Numbered from the stretch's first letter, positions 16,242 through 24,700 are shown. The stretch: DNA of 64,000 nt from Pseudescherichia vulneris NBRC 102420 (GCF_000759795.1 NZ_BBMZ01000023.1:1-64000); one strand, 5' to 3'. Numbers and translations are program-made. Notes: generated by a model not told the origin, from the sequence alone.

Positions 16242-17615
16242 CTACTTCAGCAGCATGACCCGGCAGCTCTTGCCTTTGATCTTACCGCTCTGTAGCTGCT
16301 TCCACGCCTGGCGAGCAACGCTCTGCCGCACCGCAACATAGACGTGTGCCGGATGCACGGTGATCTTGCCGATATCCGCCCCGTTTAATCCCATATCACC
16401 AGTCATCGCGCCCAGCACGTCTCCCGGACGCATCTTGGCTTTTTTACCGCCGTCGATCACCAGCGTTGCCATCTCTGCTTCCAGCGGCACAACCTTGACG
16501 TTGGCGGGCGCGTTGAGCCAGTTCAGTTTGATCTGCAGCATCTCGGCAAGAATATTGGCGCGCTGCGCCTCTTCCGGGGCGCAGAAGCTGATGGCCAGGC
16601 CGCTGTTACCGGCGCGAGCGGTACGCCCAATGCGGTGCACGTGCACTTCCGGATCCCATGCCAGCTCGTAGTTCACCACCAGCTCAAGGGATTTAATGTC
16701 CAGGCCGCGGGCGGCGACGTCGGTGGCTACCAGCACGCGGGCGCTGCCGTTGGCAAAACGCACCAGGGTCCGGTCGCGATCGCGCTGCTCAAGATCGCCA
16801 TGCAGGGCCAGCGCCTCCTGGCCAGCGTCGTTCAGCGCGTCACACACCTCCTGACAATCCTTTTTAGTATTGCAGAACACCACACAGGAGGCAGGCAGAT
16901 GCTGGCTGAGCAGCTTCTGTAGCAGGCCAATTTTACCGTGGCGCGAGGTTTCAAAGAACTGCTGCTCGACGGCAGGCAGCGCATCAACGGTGTCGATCTC
17001 GATGGTCTGCGGCGAGCGCTGAACGCGGCCGCTGATCGCCGCGATGGCTTCCGGCCAGGTAGCGGAAAAGAGCAAGGTCTGGCGCGATGCAGGCGCAAAG
17101 CGGATCACCTCGTCAATGGCGTCGCTGAAGCCCATATCCAGCATCCGGTCCGCTTCATCCATCACCAGCGTTTGCAGAGCATCGAGGTTAACAGTACTTT
17201 TTTGCAGGTGATCCAGCAGGCGGCCCGGCGTGGCAACAATGATATGCGGCGCGTGCTGCAACGAGTCGCGCTGTGCGCCAAAGGGTTGACCGCCGCAGAG
17301 GGTCAGAATTTTGATATTCGGCATATAGCGCGCCAGGCGGCGCAGCTCGTTTGCGACCTGATCCGCCAGCTCACGGGTTGGGCAGAGGATCAGAGACTGG
17401 GTCTGAAAGCGGCTGGCATCAATATGTTGCAGCAGACCCAGGCCAAACGCCGCCGTTTTACCGCTGCCGGTTTTTGCCTGCACGCGCACATCCTGACCGG
17501 CAAGGATCGCGGGCAGCGCCGCAGCCTGCACGGGCGTCATGGAGTGATAACCCAGCTCGTTAAGATTATCGAGCTGGGCTGTGGGCAGGGTATTGAGTGT
17601 TGAAAAAGCGGTCAC
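16242..17615 (-). CDS. dbpA: ATP-dependent RNA helicase DbpA
   Basis: 457-residue DEAD-box helicase acting in 50S subunit assembly, recruited to hairpin 92 of 23S rRNA. Motifs seen in order: Q motif region, AKTGSGKTAAFGLG (Walker A), PTRELADQ, TPGRLLDH, VMDEADRMLDMG (DEAD box), SATWP, VVFCNTKKDC, ATDVAARGLD and HRIGRTARAG. The C-terminal ~75 residues form the DbpA RNA-binding domain. The start is GTG (GTG ACC GCT...). It is convergent with ttcA and downstream of the small proline-rich gene. Confidence 0.97.
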   Translation of the reverse strand: MTAFSTLNTLPTAQLDNLNELGYHSMTPVQAAALPAILAGQDVRVQAKTGSGKTAAFGLGLLQHIDASRFQTQSLILCPTRELADQVANELRRLARYMPNIKILTLCGGQPFGAQRDSLQHAPHIIVATPGRLLDHLQKSTVNLDALQTLVMDEADRMLDMGFSDAIDEVIRFAPASRQTLLFSATWPEAIAAISGRVQRSPQTIEIDTVDALPAVEQQFFETSRHGKIGLLQKLLSQHLPASCVVFCNTKKDCQEVCDALNDAGQEALALHGDLEQRDRDRTLVRFANGSARVLVATDVAARGLDIKSLELVVNYELAWDPEVHVHRIGRTARAGNSGLAISFCAPEEAQRANILAEMLQIKLNWLNAPANVKVVPLEAEMATLVIDGGKKAKMRPGDVLGAMTGDMGLNGADIGKITVHPAHVYVAVRQSVARQAWKQLQSGKIKGKSCRVMLLK

Positions 17616-17675
17616 AATATTTTCTCGCGGTAAAAGGCTACGTCAGCAGGCGCGTATCCTCTCAGATCTGCCTCT

Positions 17676-17825
17676 TTAACGCGACATTTTAATCGGCTCC
17701 TCGTTAGGCGGCGGATCGGGCAACGGCTGCGGACGGGGAATAGGCTCGGGAACCGGGACCGGATCGGTCGGTACGGGATCGGCAGGCAGAGAGTCAGTGG
17801 GATTCACTAAGGTAAGGCCGGACAT
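17676..17825 (-). CDS. Small proline-rich protein (49 aa)
   Basis: A 49-residue open frame with an ideal ribosome binding site (AGGAGGT, four bases before ATG). After a short N-terminus (MSGLTLVNPTDSL) it becomes a Pro-x-Pro tract alternating D/V/T/P and E/P/I, ending KMSR. About a third of the residues are proline, so it is probably extended and unfolded. It lies between FnrS and dbpA. I do not recognise a name or function. The strong Shine-Dalgarno and the codon pattern argue that it is translated. Confidence 0.7.
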   Translation of the reverse strand: MSGLTLVNPTDSLPADPVPTDPVPVPEPIPRPQPLPDPPPNEEPIKMSR

Positions 17826-17884
17826 GTTTACCTCCTGGTGTTGGCATCGCTCTCTTTAAGGGTAGAAGCTGATGAACAAGAGGC

Positions 17885-18006
17885 AAAAAAAAGCCGACTA
17901 TTATAAGTCGGCGTCGTACGAATCAATTGTGCTATGCAGTAATTCAAAAAAGGAAGTAAGACAATATGGAGCGCAACGCCCATCGCTTGACGTTGCATTC
18001 ACCTGC
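17885..18006 (-). ncRNA. fnrS: FnrS small regulatory RNA
   Basis: 122 nt from GCAGGTGAATGCAACGTCAA to the T-run of a strong terminator (GCCGACT stem with AGTCGGC, then eight T). Sequence, length and position between zntB and dbpA match E. coli FnrS, the Hfq-dependent RNA induced by FNR under anaerobiosis that represses aerobic-metabolism mRNAs such as sodB and maeA. The internal GCGATGGGCGTTGCG stem-loop and the conserved single-stranded linker are recognisable. Only the terminator loop and a few bases differ from the E. coli sequence as I recall it. Confidence 0.95.
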
Positions 18007-18041
18007 GAGAGAGATATTGCCCTGATTCGCCTTTTTATTTA

Positions 18042-18055
18042 TTGATTTCGCGCAA
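18042..18055 (-). promoter_or_regulatory. FNR box of fnrS
   Basis: TTGATTTCGCGCAA (plus strand) fits the FNR consensus TTGAT-N4-ATCAA, with one half-site degenerate. Its centre is about 42 bp upstream of the FnrS 5' end, the standard class II activator position. Confidence 0.82.
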
Positions 18056-18101
18056 GTAAAACGGCGTTTCTATGTTCATATTTTGTTAAAAATGTGAAAT
18101 T

Positions 18102-19085
18102 TTACAGCCATTTACTGCGATGCAGCCACCACGTAACTCCGCCGATCAGCACCACCAGCATCAGGCAGAACAGCGGGAAGCCCATATGCCACTCGCCGCC
18201 GGGGATCCCACCCAGGTTCACGCCAAACAGGCCGGTTAAAAAGGTGCTGGGTAAAAAGACCATTGCCATCAGCGACATGGTGTAGCTTCTGCGCGTCAGC
18301 GACTCCTGCATCACCTGGGTAATCTCATCGGTCATGACGGCGGTGCGGGCAATACAGGCATCGATTTCATCCAGGCCACGTCCCAGCCTGTCGGCGATAT
18401 CCTGCATCCGGCGACGCTGATCGTCATTCATCCACGGAAAACGCTCGCTGGCCAGCCGGGCATAGACGTCGCGCTGGGGAGCCATGTAGCGGCGCATTAC
18501 GATGAGCTGCTTGCGCAGAAGAGCAAGAAAACCGCGCGGCGGGATCTGCTGATCGAGCAGATTATCTTCCAGGTCGATGATCTTATCGTGCAGCTCTTCA
18601 ATAAACTCGCTGGCGTGATCGGTTAGCGCGTCGCAGACGTCCACCAGCCAGCCGCCGCAGTCCACCGGCCCGGTACCCTCCTCCAGATCCTTGACCACGT
18701 CGTCCAGCGCCAGCACTTTTCGCTGGCGGGTAGAGACAATAAGCCGCTCATCCATATAGAGACGCATGGCGACAAGCTGATCGGGACGCTCGTCAGTGCT
18801 GCCGTTGATGCAGCGCAGCGTGATTAACGTCCCTTCGCCCATACGGGTAACGCGCGGGCGCAAGCTTTCACCAGCCAGCGCATCACGTATGTTATTAGGC
18901 AGCAGCGGCGTGGATGCCAGCCACTGGGCGCTCTCCGGCTGGGTATAGTTGAGATGCAGCCAGCACGGATGGGCACCGTCAATAACGTCGTCATCCCCCA
19001 GCGGCTTTACGCCACCCTTGCCATCCAGCAGCCATGCAAAAACCGCATCCGGCACGTTAACGTCCGATCCCTTAATCGCCTCCAC
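18102..19085 (-). CDS. zntB: Zinc transporter ZntB
   Basis: 327-residue CorA-family membrane protein that moves zinc across the inner membrane. It has a long N-terminal cytoplasmic domain and two C-terminal transmembrane segments ([19 protein letters not shown] and [16 protein letters not shown]). The signature GVNLGGIPG follows TM1, with a short basic C-terminus. The length equals E. coli ZntB. FnrS starts about 95 bp beyond its stop on the same strand. Confidence 0.96.
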   Translation of the reverse strand: MEAIKGSDVNVPDAVFAWLLDGKGGVKPLGDDDVIDGAHPCWLHLNYTQPESAQWLASTPLLPNNIRDALAGESLRPRVTRMGEGTLITLRCINGSTDERPDQLVAMRLYMDERLIVSTRQRKVLALDDVVKDLEEGTGPVDCGGWLVDVCDALTDHASEFIEELHDKIIDLEDNLLDQQIPPRGFLALLRKQLIVMRRYMAPQRDVYARLASERFPWMNDDQRRRMQDIADRLGRGLDEIDACIARTAVMTDEITQVMQESLTRRSYTMSLMAMVFLPSTFLTGLFGVNLGGIPGGEWHMGFPLFCLMLVVLIGGVTWWLHRSKWL

Positions 19086-19153
19086 GGCTCCTCCACATTT
19101 AGCACGCTAATAGTGACAGTCTAGCCGGGCGGCGAAAGTAAGTAATCTGAAAA

Positions 19154-20296
19154 TTAGCCATTGCACTGAATTTGCAGGGGAAAAGGTGAGTTTTCCGCAG
19201 GTGCAGAGCCTGCCAGGCGGAAGTTGCGCGTTCTGCCTTGCAGCTCAATCACCTGACGCTTAAGGACGTCGGAGGATCCAGCCAGCTCGTCGACCATCGT
19301 GGCGTTGCTTTGCGTGACGCGCTCCAGCTCGGAGAGCGCCTGGGTGATCTGCGCGATTCCCTTTTCCTGCTGTAGCGTCGCCACGGAAACTTCATCCATC
19401 AGCTTGCTCAATACACCGGAGCCGGAGACGATCTCAAGCATGTTCTTTTCTGCTTCATCAACGATGGTGACACCCTGGGATACGTTTTGCGCGGTAACGT
19501 CAATCAGTGATTTGATGCTTTTTGCCGCCTCGGCGCTGCGGTGAGCAAGATGACGCACTTCACCGGCCACCACCGAGAAGCCTTTACCGTGCTCCCCTGC
19601 CCGCGCCGCTTCTACCGCCGCATTGAGCGCCAGAATATTCGTCTGGAAAGCAATACCGTCAATCAGGGAGATAATTTCCGTCATCTGTCGCGCGCAGTCG
19701 GTAATGGATTGCATATTGGCCGCCACCTGCGTCATCAGCTCGCCCCCCTGACGTGCGCAGCGGGTCGCCTCGCCTGCCTGCTGGCTGGCAAGCTGGGTAT
19801 TGCCCGCGTTATTTTTGGTGCTGGCCGCCATCTGCTCCATGCTGGATGCCGTCTGGATAAGCGCCGCCGACTGCTCTTCGGTCTTTACCGACAGTTCAGT
19901 ACTGCGAGCAGCAAGCTGTTCAGAGAGATCCATCGCGGACTGGGAGGAGGCACGAATTTCACGCACCAGCGTGGCGATGTTGCTGGCGAGGCTGTTAATG
20001 CCGGGGATCAGTCGTCCTGCGCAGTTGTTGCCAAACTCAGGGATCGTCGCAGACAGGTTGCCCGCCGTGACGTCATCAATACTCTTTTTCACCGTATTAA
20101 TAGGCGAGACGAGATAGTTCGTCAGGTATAGCCACATAAATGAAAGGGTTAAAACAGATACCGTGCAAATTAGCAGTAGCAGAGTGCTATTTTTTGTGAG
20201 AACTATCACTAATATATTCATTAGCCCAAATGAAACAAGCAGGGATATCATTATGAACGTGCGCACACTCATATTTCGGAACATAAAAAGCACCAT
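19154..20296 (-). CDS. Methyl-accepting chemotaxis protein without a periplasmic sensor domain
   Basis: 380-residue chemoreceptor. Two transmembrane helices (~13-33 and ~37-59) are separated by only a few residues (KNSTL), so there is no ligand-binding domain. A HAMP segment (YLVSPINTVKKSIDDVTAGN) follows, then the signalling coiled coil with the invariant hairpin tip (DGIAFQTNILALNAAVEAAR). There is no C-terminal CheR/CheB-docking pentapeptide. It is divergent from dgcM. It may sense membrane state or a partner, or act in an array with other receptors; this is inference. The start is uncertain, with ATG at 20296 or 20284 and no clear ribosome binding site. Confidence 0.9.
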   Translation of the reverse strand: MVLFMFRNMSVRTFIMISLLVSFGLMNILVIVLTKNSTLLLLICTVSVLTLSFMWLYLTNYLVSPINTVKKSIDDVTAGNLSATIPEFGNNCAGRLIPGINSLASNIATLVREIRASSQSAMDLSEQLAARSTELSVKTEEQSAALIQTASSMEQMAASTKNNAGNTQLASQQAGEATRCARQGGELMTQVAANMQSITDCARQMTEIISLIDGIAFQTNILALNAAVEAARAGEHGKGFSVVAGEVRHLAHRSAEAAKSIKSLIDVTAQNVSQGVTIVDEAEKNMLEIVSGSGVLSKLMDEVSVATLQQEKGIAQITQALSELERVTQSNATMVDELAGSSDVLKRQVIELQGRTRNFRLAGSAPAENSPFPLQIQCNG

Positions 20297-20746
20297 TGTA
20301 CATCAGCAGGAGATAGCCGTTTTATATCATCGGAAATAGGCTTTTTCACCACTATTTTTCATAGTTATTATGTTTGCCGTTAAGTGATACCAATTTGTAG
20401 AAGAGCGGAATTTTACTCTACCAATACCCATTAAATCAGATTTATCGATTAAACAGAGATTCAACCCGCTCTATTTTTCAGCAAAATATATCATACAGAG
20501 CAACCTTAAGATTTCTTAATAATAAGAAGAAATCACTAGCCTAATATAGAGTGTAGCCAGGCTTAAATCAGTCGATAGATGGATATATGAGCGATGCTGA
20601 GGGGGTAAGATTAAGGCAAGATAGATTAACGGTGACAACACCTTGAAAAAATAACTTTTTAATATTTTATTTATCAGCAGTATGGTAGGCAGGAAAACTT
20701 AACGTTAATCGTATACACAGCAAAAAAATAAAAAAGTGGGAAACCA
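20297..20746. promoter_or_regulatory. AT-rich divergent intergenic region (MCP / dgcM)
   Basis: 450 bp without a supportable gene between two divergent signalling genes. It is strongly AT-rich, with A/T tracts near 20455-20520 and 20640-20670 that could bind H-NS or IHF. Promoters for both genes are expected here, but I cannot pick defined boxes with confidence. Confidence 0.45.
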
Positions 20747-21961
20747 ATGATGATATGTCATCTTGAACAATTGAACATTTTAGCAACGCCTGTCTGGATC
20801 GTTGCGCCGGAAAGTGAAGAGCTCATCTTTGCCAATCACCAGGCGCAAGCGTTATCAGATGGGGCCTCTGTGGTGGCCATGCGCAGCGGCGAATTTTCTG
20901 CCGTAGCGCACCGACATCTCACCCGCTATGCCACTAGCTTGCAAAACGGCGACGATATTGTTGAGGTCTGGTCTCTACCCGCAGGTGATGAAACCCGGAC
21001 GCTGAGCTGCAGGCTCTCCACCGTGGCGCTTGAGGAGTATGGCAACGTCATCGTCGTGGAAGGTCTGACGCCGCGCGGTAACGCAGGCCTCAAGGCAAGC
21101 CGCTCGGCCGCCTATCGACCGCGGAAAAACGGTTTTTACGCGCGCTTTTTTTACACGACATCCGCGCCTATTGTCCTGGTCGATCCCGCTCGGGAAGGGC
21201 AAATCGTTGATGCCAATCGCGCAGCGATACGCTTCTATGGCTACACCTATGAAACGCTCTGCACTATGTTTATCTGGCAGATCAATACCCTGGGCCGAAA
21301 CGTGCTGCCGATTGTCGCGGAAATTGCCCACCTGCCAGGGGGGCATAAACCCCTTTCTTTTACTCACCGTCTCGCCGACGGCACCACCCGAGACGTGCAG
21401 GTGGCGGTCGGCCCCGTCGAAATTTATGGCGAACGGCTGATACTCTGTGTGATCCACGATATGAGTGAGCAAAGAAGCCTTGAGCAGGCTTTGGATAATG
21501 CCGAGCGCCGGGATCCCCTTACCCGTTTATTCAATCGTCGCGAGGCGGTTCGGCAGCTTGAGAAGCAGCTTCCGGCGTCCAATGATTTCAGTTTGTTGCT
21601 GGTAAATATCGATCGCTTTAGAAGTATTAATCAGCGTCACGGGCACAAAAAGGGAGACGAGGTGTTGATCTACCTTGCTCAGATGCTCAGCGCCTCTGAC
21701 CGTAGCGTTGTCTTCCGCTGGGATGGCGAGGAGTTTTTACTGCTGCTGCCTGACACCACGTTAAGCACGGCAATCACCGCAGCAGAGGATCTCCGCGCCG
21801 AGGTAGAGAAGATGGCAATACCTGATATCCCACCGCTGACCGTTAGCGTAGGCATCGCACACTATCAGGCCGAGGAGAGCCTGGACTCGCTGTTCCAGCG
21901 TGTTGATGCGGCGTTATATCAGGCAAAAAACAGAGGCCGCAACACCGTGTTTGCGGCCTGA
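20747..21961 (+). CDS. dgcM: Diguanylate cyclase DgcM (YdaM)
   Basis: 404-residue cytoplasmic protein. It has two PAS-type regions (the second with IVDANRAAIRFYGY), the conserved GLKASRSAAYRPRKNGFYARFF linker region in between, and a C-terminal GGDEF domain (DPLTRLFNRRE to the end). In E. coli DgcM makes c-di-GMP and also contacts PdeR and MlrA to switch on csgD and curli. The active-site loop reads WDGEEF instead of GGEEF, so the first glycine is aspartate; activity should be tested. No RxxD inhibitory site is evident. Confidence 0.93.
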   Translation: MMICHLEQLNILATPVWIVAPESEELIFANHQAQALSDGASVVAMRSGEFSAVAHRHLTRYATSLQNGDDIVEVWSLPAGDETRTLSCRLSTVALEEYGNVIVVEGLTPRGNAGLKASRSAAYRPRKNGFYARFFYTTSAPIVLVDPAREGQIVDANRAAIRFYGYTYETLCTMFIWQINTLGRNVLPIVAEIAHLPGGHKPLSFTHRLADGTTRDVQVAVGPVEIYGERLILCVIHDMSEQRSLEQALDNAERRDPLTRLFNRREAVRQLEKQLPASNDFSLLLVNIDRFRSINQRHGHKKGDEVLIYLAQMLSASDRSVVFRWDGEEFLLLLPDTTLSTAITAAEDLRAEVEKMAIPDIPPLTVSVGIAHYQAEESLDSLFQRVDAALYQAKNRGRNTVFAA

Positions 21962-21992
21962 TCGTTTATGCGACACGCAGAGATAGCTGTTT

Positions 21993-22400
21993 TCAGGGGA
22001 GCTGGCTGTAGGCCTCGTCGCTGACCGGTTCCAGCCACTCGTTTGATGCCCCTTCGGCAGGAACCGCCACGGCAAGGTGCGCGAACCAGCTATCGTGCGC
22101 CGCGCCGTGCCAGTGTTTCACCCCCGCCGGGATATTCACCACATCGCCAGCCTTTAGCTCGCGGGCTGGCTCGCCCCATGCCTGATACCAGCCTCTGCCG
22201 CCAGTTACCAATAGGATCTGACCGCCCTTGTGATGGATATGCCAGTTATTACGGCAGCCAGGCTCAAACACCACGTTGCCGATATTGACCCCCTCGGTAG
22301 TGAGCATCGTCAGATAGCTGGTGCCGGTGAAATACTGGGCATAGGCTTCGTTCTTCTCCCCGCGCGGGAAAACGCCGTTGCCCTCAAAAGTCTCGTTCAT
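21993..22400 (-). CDS. Cupin-domain protein
   Basis: 135-residue single-domain cupin. The metal-binding motifs are NNWHIHHKGGQILLV (H-x-H) and a later PAGVKHWHGAA histidine, on a small beta-barrel. Such proteins include lyases, isomerases and sensors, and the substrate is not evident. The ATG at 22400 has GGAG five bases upstream; an upstream ATG at 22421 would add seven residues but lacks a ribosome binding site. It is convergent with dgcM, at the border of the accessory region. Confidence 0.87.
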   Translation of the reverse strand: MNETFEGNGVFPRGEKNEAYAQYFTGTSYLTMLTTEGVNIGNVVFEPGCRNNWHIHHKGGQILLVTGGRGWYQAWGEPARELKAGDVVNIPAGVKHWHGAAHDSWFAHLAVAVPAEGASNEWLEPVSDEAYSQLP

Positions 22401-22477
22401 GTTTGCTCCATTCGTTGTCATCGTGATGTATAGAATGAGTATAACGAGGTACGCCAGGCGCGATTAGAGGGCAAACC

Positions 22478-22521
22478 AGGGACGGGCTTATGAGTAGCGC
22501 TCATAGATAAGGCCCGTCCCT
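22478..22521. terminator. Long GC-rich stem-loop
   Basis: AGGGACGGGC-TTAT-GAG pairs with CTCAT-ATAAG-GCCCGTCCCT, giving more than 15 paired bases with a small bulge. It lies next to decayed gene ends and probably was the terminator of the lost minus-strand gene ending at 22530. Confidence 0.5.
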
Positions 22522-22529
22522 GTGACGTA

Positions 22530-22602
22530 TTACACCTCTTCCCGTAGCTTCATGGTTTTATTGAGCATGGCGCTGCGCTTACCGGACCTACAGTCTGCGT
22601 CG
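22530..22602 (-). pseudogene. 3' remnant of an unidentified gene
   Basis: A short minus-strand frame ends in SGKRSAMLNKTMKLREEV and a TAA at 22530-22532, directly followed by a terminator-like stem. It reads like the C-terminus of a real protein, but nothing upstream continues it. No family was recognised. Confidence 0.35.
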
Positions 22603-22618
22603 TTATTTCAGGCCGCTA

Positions 22619-22815
22619 TCAGCGACTTTTCTCATACACCGTCATGGTGAATTCAATCGCATCGCGGGTGTCATTGATATAGGCATGGGGTCTATCCGTT
22701 CTCGCCACCGCCGAGCAGCATTCGTGAATGGCGTAATCACGCCCGTCGACCCGTAGCGTTAGCTGCCCCCGGTTAACAAACAGCAGCTCGCAGGTAAAGA
22801 GGGGCAGCCCGCCGT
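22619..22815 (-). pseudogene. 3' remnant of a cupin-type regulator
   Basis: An open minus-strand frame of ~60 residues with CELLFVNRGQLTLRVDGRDY, then DRPHAYIND and a C-terminal EFTMTVYEKSR before the stop. This is the C-terminal half of a small cupin, typical of XRE-cupin regulators. Its 5' half is missing: at about 22810 the sequence changes into a different gene remnant on the opposite strand. It cannot give a functional protein. Confidence 0.6.
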
Positions 22816-23059
22816 CGAGTCACAGGAGCCGGGGGAAGTAATCTGGCGTGACGACATGGGTGTGACCTGTCGCCGCTGGAACTGGCGTCAGGGCGTGCGC
22901 ACCCGCCTGAGCGCATCCGGTCAAGAGATGTGGTTTATTCTGGAAAGCCTGCCGGAAATGCCCCTTGATGCACTGCACGCCGCCGGCAAGATGCTTACCG
23001 ACGGCCTGACGCAGATGATGCCTGGTTTGTCGTTTGAGACCACGCTAGTGAGTATCTAA
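22802..23059 (+). pseudogene. 3' remnant of a B3/4-domain protein
   Basis: The frame reads ...EPGEVIWRDDMGVTCRRWNW and runs to a stop at 23059, the C-terminal third of a B3/4 (PheRS beta-like) domain protein. The catalytic and nucleotide-binding N-terminal part is absent and no start codon or ribosome binding site precedes the homologous part. It is joined head to head to the cupin remnant, as expected from one deletion removing the 5' ends of two divergent genes. Confidence 0.62.
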
Positions 23060-23061
23060 TC

Positions 23062-24447
23062 CTATTCCGGCTTGATGTTCTGGTTCATCCGGAACAGGTT
23101 CGTCGGATCGTACTTATTCTTCAGCTCTACGAGTCGATCCCAGGTCGCACCGTAAGCGAAGGCGATGCGGTCGGTCTCATCATGGGTAAGGAAGTTAATG
23201 TATGCCCCGCTGCTGGCAAAGGGTTGTGATTTAACGAAGAACTCCCGCGCCCAGGCGATGCAGCGCTCATCCTCGGTGGCTGACTCCCAACGCCCATGCA
23301 CATTCATCACGTAGTTGGCATCGCGGTTTGAGTAGGCCATTGCCTCGGGCGCTACGCTGCCTGCCTGGCCGCCAATCGTCCCGATGAATATCTCACACTG
23401 CGGCGACGGCAGTTTGGCTACAAACTCGATGATAGCATCGATAACCCCGTCGCTGAGCTGCGAGAAGTTATGCGATTTCCAGTAGTTACGCGCCCCTTTT
23501 GCCAGCAGCGGATCGAATGCCTGCTGCCAGTTGACGTAGGGCTGGACGCCGATGTGCTCGCCGAGCACCGTGCCGAACCCGCGCAACGGCGCGATCAGTT
23601 TCTCGCCTTCGTGAGGATCGCCCGCATAGCACAGGGCGAGCGCGACCATCTCTTTGCCGTGAACGTCCTCAGGTAGAAAAGGCAGCGGAGGGGCTTTGCG
23701 CGTGACCAACCAGACGTTGAGTTCATCCGGCATTGTCTCGGTGAAGCGGGCGAACTGGGTGATAACCTGCTTTGCCTCAGCAAAGGGAAAGACAATAAGT
23801 CCGCTCAATACGTCCGGTCCGACGGGATGAAGCTGAAATTCGAAGCGCGTCACCACCCCGAAGTTGCCACCCCCGCCCCGCAATCCCCAAAAGAGATCCG
23901 CATTTTCCGTTTCGCTCGCATGCAGCTGGCGGCCATCCGCCGTAACGACCTCTACAGAGAGCAGATTGTCTATGGTCATGCCGTATTTCCGACTCAGCCA
24001 GCCGAAGCCACCGCCGAGGGTCAGGCCCGCCACACCCGTGGTCGAATTGATGCCCAAAGGCGTGGCAAGAGCGTGAACCTGCGCTGCCTCATCAAAATCG
24101 TTCAGCGTGCAGCCGGGCTCGACGCTGGCCCGGTGGGTATTGAGATCTATGAGCACTTCCTTCATCAGCGCGAGGTCGATCATCAGACCGTCGTCGCACA
24201 CCGCATTACCCGCAATGTTGTGACCGCCCCCGCGTATAGAGATGAGGAGATTTTGCTTGCGGCCAAATTCGATGGCCTGGACGACATCCTCCGCCGACGT
24301 GCAACGAGCAATCAGCGCAGGTCTGCGGTCGATCATAGCGTTCCAGATCTGGCGCACCTCGTCGTACTCCTCCTCGTCAGGAAGGATCACTTTCCCCTGG
24401 AAGTGCGTTTTAAACTCGTCGATATTGTGCCTTGGTAACTCATTCAT
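23062..24447 (-). CDS. FAD-binding oxidoreductase, BBE family
   Basis: 461-residue flavoenzyme of the PCMH/berberine-bridge type. It has LISIRGGGHNIAGNAV (FAD loop with the flavinylating histidine), TGVAGLTLGGGFGWLSRKYG, GLRGGGGNFGVVTRF, and the C-terminal BBE motif KNKYDPTNLFRMNQNI. No signal peptide is visible. Related bacterial enzymes oxidise sugars or small alcohols; the substrate here is unknown. The ATG at 24447 has AGGAG upstream. It stands alone, flanked by gene remnants. Confidence 0.93.
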   Translation of the reverse strand: MNELPRHNIDEFKTHFQGKVILPDEEEYDEVRQIWNAMIDRRPALIARCTSAEDVVQAIEFGRKQNLLISIRGGGHNIAGNAVCDDGLMIDLALMKEVLIDLNTHRASVEPGCTLNDFDEAAQVHALATPLGINSTTGVAGLTLGGGFGWLSRKYGMTIDNLLSVEVVTADGRQLHASETENADLFWGLRGGGGNFGVVTRFEFQLHPVGPDVLSGLIVFPFAEAKQVITQFARFTETMPDELNVWLVTRKAPPLPFLPEDVHGKEMVALALCYAGDPHEGEKLIAPLRGFGTVLGEHIGVQPYVNWQQAFDPLLAKGARNYWKSHNFSQLSDGVIDAIIEFVAKLPSPQCEIFIGTIGGQAGSVAPEAMAYSNRDANYVMNVHGRWESATEDERCIAWAREFFVKSQPFASSGAYINFLTHDETDRIAFAYGATWDRLVELKNKYDPTNLFRMNQNIKPE

Positions 24448-24479
24448 GATTGTCTCCTGGATGTAGATATACCTACCAA

Positions 24480-24640
24480 TTATGGTGGGTTCTTCCCACG
24501 ACCAGGAGAGTTTGCAGGGGAGTTATTGAGGAGTTTGTTAAGCTGGTCATAATCAGCTTCGGCACGGGGCCACGCCTCTTTCCAGGGTTGCGCGTCTGGA
24601 GCAGGAAAGCGGAGAGGGTTCGGTGATCGCCTGAGCGATC
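24480..24640 (-). pseudogene. Possible 3' remnant of an unidentified gene
   Basis: A minus-strand frame without a start reads ...FPAPDAQPWKEAWPRAEADY, then DQLNKLLN and an Asn/Pro/Gly-rich tail to a TAA at 24480. Composition and codon use look protein-like, but I recognise no family. It could be chance. Confidence 0.3.
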
Positions 24641-24700
24641 ACCTTTAGTATGATGACAGTAACATGGAATGACTGACAGGCTCCTCGGCCTGGCATTTTT
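24622..24700. terminator. Hairpins downstream of the TccC-like gene
   Basis: A perfect 9-bp stem (GGTGATCGC, CTGA loop, GCGATCACC) at 24622-24643 is followed by a weaker CAGGC/GCCTG stem with a T-run around 24678-24700. Read from the minus strand they lie just after the tccC stop; the second also has T-rich sequence on the plus side. Confidence 0.45.

Noticed and set aside
16938..17603. 221-codon open frame antisense to dbpA
   Set aside because: Shadow of a highly conserved GC-rich gene; composition is Arg/Gln/Gly-rich with no domain and the dbpA reading is certain.
19541..20131. 196-codon open frame antisense to the chemoreceptor
   Set aside because: The chemoreceptor frame has all MCP signatures. 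The opposite frame has none and no start signal.
24622..24643. Perfect hairpin as a regulatory RNA or attachment site
   Set aside because: It lies downstream of the tccC stop and fits a terminator better. No duplicate copy was noticed elsewhere in the window.
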